Assembly: GCA_030765045.1 (NCBI GenBank)
Contig: CM060964.1
Span: forward strand, 148,083,065 to 148,147,064
From: Tenodera sinensis
Lineage: Eukaryota > Arthropoda > Insecta > Mantodea > Mantidae
Length of the DNA stretch: 64,000 nucleotides
Direction of reading: 5' to 3'
Of the stretch, positions 49,700-59,231 are shown piece after piece (position 1 is the first letter of the stretch; every line of letters begins with the position of its first letter). The position numbers were made by a program, and so were the translations under genes. Under the pieces are notes generated by a model, which saw only the letters and a program-made list of their open reading frames with translations, did no database searches and was not told the DNA's origin.

Positions 49700-52537
49700 C
49701 CCAACCGGCGAACCCGTTATCACTGTCACCTCACATCGCACACTTTCCCAAGAAGGGCAAAGATCTCTCGAACCTACAGAACTACAGACCAATCAGTCTA
49801 CTAAGCGTTCTAGGAAAACTACCTGAAAAAGTAATACTAAAACGCCTAAATGCACAGTTAATCAAACAGAACATAACCATACCCGAACAATTCGGATTAC
49901 GCGCAGGCCACTCCACAACCCTGCAACTTCTGAGAGCCACAGAACACATCACACATGAGTTTAACTTCCGAAAATCGACAGGCACACTCCTACTTGATGT
50001 AGAACGCACTTTCGACAGAGTTTGGCACGCGGGCCTGCTCAAGAAACTGAAAACACTTAATATACACGATTCACTAATAAAACTAATCGCCAACTACCTC
50101 CACAATCAGACTTTCCAGTCCAGAGTAAATAACCATCTCTCCTCCCTCCACCCTATAAAAGCGGGAGTCCCACAAGGAAGTATATTGGGGCCGAATATCT
50201 TTAATATAACAATGAACGATATCCCGAAAACACACAACACGAACTTATTCATTTATGCAGATGATACAGCAATTGTAGCGCAATCGGGGAAAACCGAGTT
50301 CATTCACAGGAGGTTACAAAACGCCCTTAACGAGCTGCAGGATTGGTTCACCAAATGGCGAATTAAGGTGAATGCCAAGAAAACCAACAGAATCAACCAT
50401 AGACTAGGTAAACACCAGCTTCCACCACTCACCATATTTGGAGAGAATATTGACTGGAAAAGCACAGTCACCTGGTTAGGGCTTCAAATGGACCAGGGAC
50501 TCACATGGAAGCAGCATATATTCCAAATAAGGGGAAAAGCGAATGCCCAATTAGGCAAACTCTATCCCCTTATAAACATGAACTCGCAACTAAAACTCAA
50601 AATGGGACTAACATTATACAAGACGCTTATCTGCCCTATACTCACATACGCTGCTCTGGTCTGGGGTTATGCCGCAAAAACACACATTATGCGCCTACAA
50701 AGACTGCAAAACAAAATACTATGACTGGTAGCAAAAGTGCCTTACACTGCGCCAGCGGACGTATTACACGACGAATTAAAAATGCACACAATAGAGCAAT
50801 TCATTAAAAAGCTCTCTCACGACACGTATAAACACCTGCATAAACATCACAACCCTTTAGTAACGAACCTAGGCAAATATACAATGGAAATTTATAAACA
50901 TGCTAGATCACTAGTGCTTTTCGACAGAAATCTAACTCCAAATAACACAGAAGTACAGGAATTCCTGAACAATCTACTACACAACTGAATCAGACATTGA
51001 CACAGGACTGTTCCCTTCTCTCACTCAACTAAACCTTCCTTGTCCCTGTTTCAGACTGCAGCCTACCACAGAACCCTACAAGACCTCGGCAACTGCCGAG
51101 GCGGACAGGGAGAACTAGGGCCTCCCACTAGTGTCCTACGTGCGTGGTGAAAGTGGGCCACCGTATGGAGTAGGACACCCCGACGACCAGGCGATCAACA
51201 AGGATTAATGCAAACATGACAAGACCTGCCGGTCTCAGGCAGATGAAGCTAGAATTCTAGCGCAATACTGTACATCAAGCTCCAATAGAATTACTAACCA
51301 ATAGCTGAAACTAACGACTTGCAGGTAGATGTGCAACACTAGATGTAAGCATAAATATTGCATGAATAACATCATTTTTACGCTAACACTAACATTAGCA
51401 CGTACCAAACGACTTGCAGCTCTATACCTGTGGAACGCTAGATGCAAGCTTAAATATTGCACGAATAACATCATTTTTACGCTAACACTATCATTAGCAC
51501 GTACCAAACGACTTGCAGATTATACCTATGCAACACTAGATGTAAGCTTAAAGATTGCACGAATAATACATAGAGAATCATCAACACTAGCATGTAATAC
51601 AACGACTTGCAGGGCTATCCCTGTGCAACACATGATGTAACCATAAAGATTGCACGTTTAATAACTCCTTTCACGCTCTCATCACTAATACTTAACATAA
51701 CGACTAGCAGGTCCTCACCTGTGCAACGCTAGCCATAAGTCAGCACGAAACAACACAATAACCTATGTTAAGCTAACAAAGTAGTCACGACTAAAAGGCC
51801 TATGCTTGTGCAACTTTAACCATAAGTTAGCACAAATAGCGTCTTCATATTAACACCAAGATAACACAATGCATGTAATCCTCTTGGTCCTGTCCAGGTT
51901 TCATGGGCATTACCAAAAAGCAACCTCTGACTCGCTCGCATGTACTACATGCCAGGTTAAAAGCTTTCAATTGCTAACCGGGGTGCTATGCAGGACCCGA
52001 CTAACGCACGATGATGCACGATAAAATTAGCATTACATGAACATGTGGAGGTTTTTTTTAGTGAGTAACCCTCCCCCTTCAGGGCTCAGGAACCGTCACA
52101 ATGTTGGCCTCAGCATGTCGGCCTTCGCTTGTAACGGGTTTTCCCCTCCATGGTAAAAGAACTGTCACCTCCAACTCCCCGGGCTGTAGCCAGGACTTGA
52201 TCATAACTGCAGCCCAAGACTTTGCATGCGCTGCATGCCAGCATGAAACTGTATGTCACTGACTGGGGTGCAAATGCGGGACCCGACTATCACATGCACA
52301 ATCATTCATTAAATTCTCCCCTGCAAGACAGGGCATTTCTCTGTAATTAGCAGCTGTTACTACCCCTGGCAGGCAGCTCTCACCTATCACCATTGAACGC
52401 GCAGAAGCCTTGATGCGGCTATGCAAAGAAATGTCTTCTGGTGGGGTTTTTTAGTGAGTAGGCTGCCCGGGTTTGAAGCCAGGGTAGGAGTCTTACACAG
52501 GGCGTAAGTAGCCTTTTTTCCCCATCATAAAAAAGCC
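49700..52537 (+). pseudogene. Jockey-like LINE B, RT and long 3' UTR
   Basis: RT starts about 49738 with KKGKDLSNLQNYRPISLLSV, followed by GLRAGHSTTLQLLRATEHI, GTLLLDVERTFDRVWHAGLL, AGVPQGSILGPNIFNITMND and LFIYADDTAIVAQS (catalytic YADD at about 50256). The thumb LTLYKTLICPILTYAALVW follows. A single TGA at 50722 interrupts; the frame then continues to EFLNNLLHN and the stop near 50987. This is the least damaged RT in the window. It is N-terminally truncated. The 3' UTR (50990-52537) contains tandem repeats and an A-rich end. Confidence 0.9.
51313..51880 (+). repeat. About six tandem repeats of about 95 bp in the LINE B 3' UTR
   Basis: Units begin AACGACTTGCAG at about 51313, 51408, 51507 and 51600, then AACGACTAGCAG at about 51700, and a weaker unit follows. 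Each contains GTGCAAC(A/G)CTAGATG(T/C)AAGC and a TTTTACGCTAACACTA block that decays in later units. Confidence 0.85.
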
Positions 52538-52732
52538 CAATCACAGACCATCACCTGCTCATTGGCCAGGACAACACAACCCACATCCTCCAAACCATAA
52601 GATATATTTGGAAAACTAAGGAGACGTTTTCATCCTGAAGATGGCCATGGAGTCTACAATGGCCAAAAGCTCAACCTTTATAAATCTAACACTGCTGATC
52701 ACCCGTAAAGCCTTGATCCATCATCTCAAAAT

Positions 52733-52830
52733 ACTGGAAGGCCAGACTGCTAATGACTACATCGCCATATGCAGTGCATTACATACCAACCAACCATACA
52801 TCAGTATTCATGTACTTAGACAAATTTCTT
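52733..52830 (+). pseudogene. LINE-L C-terminal end after the 4.9-kb insertion
   Basis: It reads a KYWKARLLMTTSPYAVHYIP-like C-terminus that joins the interrupted frame at 47780-47794. This shows that the 4.9-kb unit entered an existing LINE-L. Confidence 0.8.
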
Positions 52831-53140
52831 AACAGATATAAGCCTCTACTAATTTTGTTGCAACACATTCACTCTGTTTATGAAATTTTAAGTTTTTATC
52901 CAGTTCAATACCCAAAAAATTTGTAGATTCATCCTATCCAATTTCTATACCATCTATTACTATATTATCTAATTTTAAGCTAATTTGGTATTCAAAACTA
53001 ATTAATTTACTCTTTTCTATATTAACATTTAAATTATTATCTTTTATATAATTCGGTGTTATTGAAGTTTTTTAAATAGGTTATGTCTTAACTGATCTTC
53101 TGATATAGCGAGTGCTGTACGTGTCATCAGTTAAGATATA
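52831..53140 (-). pseudogene. LINE-K RT core fragment next to a host exon
   Basis: The minus strand reads a TDDT remnant of the catalytic ADDT, then ALAISEDQLRHNLFKKL, NVNIEKSKLISFEYQ and a FLGIELDKNLKFHKQ block. The piece ends about 35 bases from the splice donor of the exon at 53176-53394. Confidence 0.75.
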
Positions 53141-53175
53141 TATAATAGGAAGAGAGAAGGACAGAACAAACTTAC

Positions 53176-53394
53176 CTTCACACGGTTATCAATGCCAGCA
53201 TATGTTTGTAACAATTTTGTATTCTCTTGACCCAGAGTGTTATAAATGCTTATGTCACCCTCCAACCTTGACTCAGGATGGCAGAACTTTAAAATGGGGA
53301 CCTTAGCAGTGGTTATTGGAACTAAGTTCTTAATTGTTTTACAGTCCTTCAGTTTTTCCACTAAATCCTCAATAAGATTTATGAAGTTATATTC
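53176..53394 (-). CDS. TUT4/7: Exon of a TUT4/TUT7-like terminal uridylyltransferase (catalytic domain)
   Basis: The exon has 219 bases, 73 codons, phase 0 at both ends. Acceptor TTTCATTTCAG is at 53395-53405; donor AAG|GTAAGT is at 53176/53175. The peptide begins EYNFINLIEDLVEKLKD and contains VPITTAKVPILKF and RLEGDISIYNTLGQENTKLL, ending TYAGIDNRVK. The Asp in EGDIS is the third metal-binding catalytic residue of the nucleotidyltransferase fold. The LYNTLA-like stretch and the following helix lead into the PAP-associated domain encoded by the exon at 4330-4476. The enzyme adds uridines to RNA 3' ends in the cytoplasm, marking mRNAs and let-7-type precursors for decay. Neither exon shows a stop or frameshift. 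The preceding exon, with the first two catalytic Asp residues, was not found within 53395-64000. Confidence 0.92.
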
Positions 53395-55559
53395 CTGAAA
53401 TGAAACATTTTTCAAATAAATCTACAGTATATGTTAAAGCATCAAAATTACAACTGAATGATGGAGAAGAAAGAAACTAAAATGTCAAAAATTACTTAAG
53501 GGTTCCCTGAACCACTAACCTAAACAAATATACTGCCGAAACAAGTATGTAACGTATCAAGGTATGAATGCAGGTGTAGCTATTCCCATACTGTGAAGAA
53601 AGGAAATAGGTTATTTACCAGATTACTTCTCCACTAATAACAAAATTAAAAGTTCAAATCTGTAAAGTTTTCATCAATTAGTATATTTATTTGTAATATT
53701 TATAGTAATGGTAGCGAGTCCTCAAATGGCTTACACATGCTCTATATTCCTAAACATTATGATATAATACATAACTTCTTTCATCGTAACGCTGAGGAGG
53801 AAAGCAGTAAATACAATTCCACATGCAAAATGTAACCAATACTACATGCACACAAAAAAGTGCATATGCAATTATCATATACAGTCAACTTTTTTGTACA
53901 TAAGTGTTACTCATTTCACTGTGTTCTTAAGCTCAATATTTTGGCATTGGTTGGACTTTTGGCTTCTGAGCGTTATAAAAAAATCTTTCCTGTTAATCAT
54001 TGCAGAGAATCAGAATTTCAATTACATGGAAGAGGTTTTATTTTATGATATGACGCTTAAATTATGAGTGCAAATGATTTCATGGCACTGTGCTTCTGTT
54101 AATAATTCACTTCAGAACTGCCAAAAGTGTAACTCTGTCCATTGGTACATTTGACTTTCAAGTTGATTCTTATAAGTTGTATATATAATTTTTATTACTG
54201 TTTTGATGATTGTTCCTCCAGACTAGCATAGTAAGGACTAAATTGGAAAGTGGAATTAAACTTGAAAAATTCAGTAACAGCTGGGAACTAAACCACTGAT
54301 TGCCAGCAAAGGAAGTAGAAGACCTTTGGTTCAGGACCTGGCCAAGGCATCAGATCTTTCAAGTGTTACTTTCCTTTCCTTTTCTCTCCAAACTATTGTT
54401 TTTAATTGCTGTTTTGATTACTGTAGCATCTGGCATGTTATTTTGAACCTCCCATACCTAACATGAAAATTCTATCATGTCCAAAAGCTTAACAGATAGG
54501 CTTAAGAATAATTCATATATCAATTAAAAAATTATGTCAGAACAAAAGAACTAATTGGGATTTCCTGTGAAAATGCATTGTAACAAAAAGACAGAAGTCC
54601 AGTCCAGTTATTTTTTCTCAATTTATTTACTTCTAACTTAATGCACAACAGCACAGTTCCCTTTCACTGACATTACCATAGCCTACAGTCTTTTGTGATA
54701 TTACAACTCAATTGTTTTCTTCTCCTAACCTTGACTCACTCCTTTCTGTTTTTCTTCACTCTCTGTCTCTCAAACAGCTGACTTTGACGATATAATCAAC
54801 TGCCACTCATTAACTGCTTCACTATCTTCCTTTCGATGAAATTGTACCCGCAGGTGATGCACACGCACATACACACACAGAAATTAAAAAACTGAATGGC
54901 CAATACATTTTCCAACACATCCTTGATTTAGCAACCATCAATTCATGTATCATTTACAAGGGTGTAACAAAAAGTTTGGTAAGTCACAGAAATTATAACC
55001 TGAAACTTGTAGAGTATATGAATATATGAAGTTCAGAAAACAGTCAAGTAGCAGAAATGAAGAGATAAAGATAAAGTACCGAAGGAAGAAAGGTAAGAGC
55101 TGGACATACCAAAGAAAGATAAAAAAGACTACACTGCCAAATGAAGAAATGTTGGAGCAAGACTAATGAACATTGTAACAAATTACAAAAACAGAACACC
55201 TTGCACATACAAAGTAACAATGTAATATGTAAATAGATATTTAGATATTAACTTATTTATTTTTATGTTACTTTCATAGTGCTCTAGAAGCCATTACAGA
55301 ATTAGAAGGGTTCTGGAACAAACAACTGAAAATCCTTGATGGCATAAGCCAATAAAAAGAAATGTAGAAACATACAAAAATAGCAATAAAAATATTGAAT
55401 ATTATATGTAAAGATTTATTTTTTAATAAATTCTGTGTAAAGTCATATTTAGAAGGGGTTACTTAGTGTTGTAACAACCTGCATTGAAAATAGTGCTAGT
55501 GATAAACTCAGAAATTTTCTAATAACAGGATGTCAGTAGCGATCAAAATGGCCACATTT
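53395..55559 (-). other. Intron upstream of the TUT exon; no exon recognised
   Basis: AT-rich sequence. A possible decayed SINE lies at 54250-54370 and a mariner-like TIR fragment (GGGTGTAACAAAAAGTTTGG) at 54960. No coding exon is supported. Confidence 0.45.
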
Positions 55560-55645
55560 ATTTCTTCAGGTTTAAGGGCACTCTACTACTAGGTCATCAG
55601 CACCCAAAATGACCGTACTAGCTCCGGGGTTCTAGTGTTACAATA
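55560..55645 (-). mobile_element. Short LINE 3'-end remnant
   Basis: The minus strand reads GATGACCTAGTAGTAGAGTG then CCCTTAAACC, the same layout as the 3' ends at 2372-2429 and 25314-25375. Confidence 0.4.
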
Positions 55646-55999
55646 CTCGTATTTTTATTTGTCCTCCTCACAAATCTCATAGAAGTATAATGGTCTTAAT
55701 ATTATTTTGATCCTGGAGTTTACTATTTATGAAATCATACAAAGAGAAACAAACAGAATTTGAATCCTTTCCTCTTCTTTTTTGTTTTTTGCTGCACCTT
55801 CCACAAAACAATAAAACTTACTTGATTGGTCATTGCGACAGTGAACATTAAATACATAGAGCCACAGCAGTCTCTTGCAGAATTATGCAGTAATGCTCTA
55901 TTTAGGCAGGAGCAAGTTCTGCACATAATCAAACTCGAGCACACTACAGTATCTGCATTTAACGTTTGGCTGACCTCAAATAAATTCTCTTTTACTATT

Positions 56000-56880
56000 C
56001 TCAGCAACTTTTATTTTGTTGTTCATACACTTCTTTATTAGGATAATTTTCACTGCCGTTCAATATAACTGCAGAAATCACAGGTATCTTTTTTTTTCTT
56101 TTTTTTCTTCCATTTTTTACCTTGTCGGTGGATGGTCCACTTCTTGTTACCCCAGCGTTGATGCCTTCCTCCCCAGGTAGTTTCCTAGATTCCATCAGTG
56201 ATCCCTGATCTAATTCTCAGGCCCACCAGGGAGTTGATGGGATCTAGGTATATTGTCTCCATTGCGGTTCCCAACGGCCTGAAAGGAGTTCCAGTTGTCA
56301 TCACGAGGCTGAGTTGTATTAGTTTTGTGGAGAAAATAATTTTGGAAAGAATTGAATAACTTTGCAATGTTTAGGTCAGGGTTTTCAAAACATTTCCTTT
56401 GAGATTTCCCTTGACAATAATGTGATGGTTTGGAAGGAAACTGGCCCAAATTTCTGTTACTATTTTATGTGGTCTGTTACCGTGTTTCCCTCTATTATGT
56501 TCTACTGTAAGAGCACCAGCACTTAAAACCCTTAAAACTGTTTTTAAACAACTCTCAATAACTTGCAAAACTTTGGAATACGGATTTAGAGACTACAGTA
56601 CTACTGTTGTTGCATTTTAGATGACAAAGATGTGAACAGCTACAGTTCCAAGCAGACTTAGTTTCATTAGATTTTCTAGATATAGTTTCTTTTCAATTAA
56701 ACTTAAAATCAATGTATCTTGTGCATTCTTTTCGTTTTATTAAATTTTCTAGATATATTTTCTTTTCAATTAAACTTAAAATAAATGTATCTTGTGCGTT
56801 CTTTTCACCTATAGCACAAAATCTCTCATGGATCACTTCTTGATTGTTTGGGTTTTTAATCACTTCTTTGTGCAACATTC
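56000..56880 (-). pseudogene. Sola-like transposase remnant, different subfamily
   Basis: The minus strand has FPSKPSHYCQGKSQRKCFEN and PDLNIAKLFNSFQNYFLHKT (about 56330-56440), preceded by VLRVLSAGALTVEHNRGKHG (about 56480-56540) and an N-terminal fragment at 56693-56878. The SHY…R…F/Y…DLNI layout matches the Sola-like transposase at 37937-38626 but is clearly diverged. TIRs were not found. The nearby repeat of about 60 bases (56670-56740 and 56745-56800) is a local duplication. Confidence 0.55.
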
Positions 56881-57239
56881 CTTACTAACTTGAAATTTCT
56901 TAAAAACTTTCTTACATATTCAGTGATACATAGCATTGTCTAGAATTTCTCTTCTTCTTTGCAACCTTTCTTCGACTTCTACATTTTCTTCCCATAGAGT
57001 GAATTTCAAATTCACTTTCCACACTGGATGTCTCGTATTATCACAATCACTTCCCATACTTCTTTTGTGCAGTTTCTATTAATTTCCAATGTGATATTAT
57101 CAGAAGCAAATTTCACATTAAAGATATCTTGTCACTAATAAAGTGCACAGGAAACAGGTTTGGGTAACATGGAAACTGTCTACTGTCTACAGCTGTCTTT
57201 GGAACAACTTGGCGCAGCACAGCAGTAAAATGTTTTTAG

Positions 57240-57660
57240 AGGGTGCTGGGTTTGTCAGACAGTAATATTTTGCCAATAGGTACACTTGTTATTATGGATT
57301 CAATATTTGCAGGAAATGGAAAAATGACTTACAAAGGTAAAGTTGTTACTTCAGGGAATGCCGTAATTCCATTACAAATATCTAGGATTGCAGCTTTTTT
57401 AACATTCCTTTATACAATGACTTCTCAATTTCTAAAGAAGTGTAAGAGAACAAAATGGTTCATCATAGCTGACACAGTTTCATAAGATCTCACTACCTCT
57501 TATCAAAAATTTTATTGATTTTCATCATAGTAAATGCAATTTCTTGGGCAATATTTTCTAGTTTCCTTTGATTTTTGCTGATTTTACTGAACACAGGACA
57601 CCTGTAAAAGATATGAAATGTAACATTTGGTCAGTTTGTTCACACAGTGAACAATAATTC
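57240..57660. other. No recognised feature
   Basis: An open frame of 80 codons exists at 57243-57485 but has no recognisable motif or neighbours; I treat it as chance. Confidence 0.4.
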
Positions 57661-57664
57661 CATG

Positions 57665-57960
57665 TTTGAGAGGTGAAATCAGGAGTGAAAATTTGATGCC
57701 ATAGCCAGGATTTGAACCATGGATCTTCCGCTTCACATGCAGCTGTTCTAACTACTACTGGCCAACTTGCCAGTATGACATAAAATTCCCCAACCGATTC
57801 ATACTTTCCTGGTAGACCACAAGGGAATCTCACATCAAAGATAAGTATCCCAAGGTCAACCTACAATCGTAAGTACTTAATGTCCCTGGCTTAAATAACC
57901 TTAAGATAGTAACTGTTATTCTTTTATGCCAATCAACTTACTGCTGGTGTGTTTAATCCT
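57665..57960 (-). mobile_element. tRNA-derived SINE, family 1, copy G
   Basis: The minus strand has a B-box-like ATGGTTCAAATCCTGGC and the family body. It continues on the plus side through TAAATAACCTTAAGATAG and ATGCCAATCAACTTACTG, which match the inverse of the tail after copy C. The repeat unit is thus longer than the tRNA-like part. Confidence 0.75.
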
Positions 57961-58069
57961 TTAATCGGCAAGTTATTTTGCTATACATTTCGCTCTTCCT
58001 CTAATTCCTAAACCGGTTTTCATATCCCTTTCAGAGGCACCTTTGCTGAAGTGATTCAAATAGTCATGA

Positions 58070-58710
58070 TGGTTAAGGCGATATGCAATGGACTGGCCAT
58101 GCACTCAAAGCTGAACGTCCTGATTTCGGACGAAATGATTGTGAAAGTGGAAGAAGCAATGCTGAAAGATTGAAGGGTGATGGTTCAGGAGATCTGCGAG
58201 ATATCGTGGATGTCAGCAAGACCTACATTCACAAACTTTTGACAGATCATTTAGGGTATGCTAAGGTGGGCCCCGAGAATGTTTACGAAGGACCACAGAC
58301 GAAAACGTGTTGAAGTGGGCCGTGAATTTCTTCAGGCCTATGACCAATCTCATCAACAAATTTGGATGGGATACTGTCAAACACCCTCCTTACAGTCCAG
58401 ATCTAGCCCCAAATGACTACCATCTCTTCCCTGATTTGAAGAAACACCTGGGTGGGACGCATTTCAGAACCAGAGAGGAACTGAAAGAAACGGTTTTAAG
58501 CTATCTTTGCCGCACAGCAGGAGAGTTTTACGATGCAGGCATACAAAAGATGGTACACCACATGCAAAAATGCATTGATCAGAACAGCAATTATGTTGAA
58601 AAACAGGAAAAAGTCTAAGCTTTCCAAAAAAAATGTATTATTCAATGTCAATAAATATGTTTAGCACTGTGAAAAAAATTGGGAATCTTATTTTATGGAC
58701 AACCAGCGTA
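58070..58710 (+). mobile_element. Mariner fragment, catalytic middle deleted
   Basis: The N-terminal part has YIHKLLTDHLGYAKV and, in another frame, VEVGREFLQAYDQ. It then jumps to FGWDTVKHPPYSPDLAPNDY with the last Asp, HLFPDLKKHLGGTHF and the C-terminal EFYDAGIQKMVHHMQKCID. The segment with the first two catalytic Asp residues is gone. The right end inverts to TTGTCCATAAAATAAGATTC, a mariner-like terminus; the left TIR was not found. Confidence 0.85.
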
Positions 58711-58719
58711 CAATGGCAA

Positions 58720-59231
58720 TGATTATGCAATGAAATATGGTACATTTGTAACCATTGCAAAACTTTTCACACATATGCATTTTTTCCTAAGATCTATACT
58801 AAAATCCTTGCTTTCCTTATTAATTTATTTCAAATATATATTTCATAATTACTTAATTTTTACACTTCTCTGATCATATTTTTAAGTCACTTAATGTACA
58901 AACACCATTTACATGTTCAAAATCTATGTGAAGCAATATCACATAAATGAGTGTTGAAATGCACAGATTTGGTATCCACTGTACTTTTCTTGGAAACTAT
59001 CCCTTAGAATCAGCGGGAGGGGTTATAATGTTTATTAGCAGTGACCTTGAAGCTAAGTAAAGAAAAACCTTTGCAAAACATATGTAAAAGTTCACTGCTA
59101 CATGAGTATACTGACATCTGCAAGTTAATTTAATGAACATGAATGGGAGAAAGAGAGTGTGTTAAATTATCAATTCTGAAGATAGTGAGAGAAAGCGGAA
59201 ACAAGAAGAAAGTACATATTACAGAATGATT
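58720..59231. other. No recognised feature
   Basis: AT-rich spacer between the mariner fragment and the third Sola-like copy. Confidence 0.5.

Larger units (their letters stand above)
47795..52718. mobile_element. 4.9-kb insertion with long inverted ends and 14-bp TSD
   Basis: The duplication CATCATCTCAAAAT is exact (47781-47794 and 52719-52732). The left arm 47828-48004 is the inverse of the right arm 52542-52718 with few mismatches. The left end has 33 extra bases outside the arm. The interior holds two Jockey-like LINE copies. Inverted arms with a one-sided extension of 30-40 bases recall Penelope-like retroelements, but no Penelope RT or GIY-YIG sequence is seen. A foldback element with LINEs inserted in its loop is the alternative. 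Confidence 0.7.

Noticed and set aside
54250..54370. Possible decayed family-1 SINE
   Set aside because: A few tail-like words match but the tRNA head is not recognisable.
54955..55040. Fragment GGGTGTAACAAAAAGTTTGG resembling a mariner TIR
   Set aside because: Only one end seen with no partner or transposase; too short to annotate as an element.
55735..56007. 90-codon minus-strand frame (with a possible donor after ACCAATCAA)
   Set aside because: Considered as the missing upstream exon of the uridylyltransferase, but none of its frames gives the expected nucleotidyltransferase motifs (GS and DxD).
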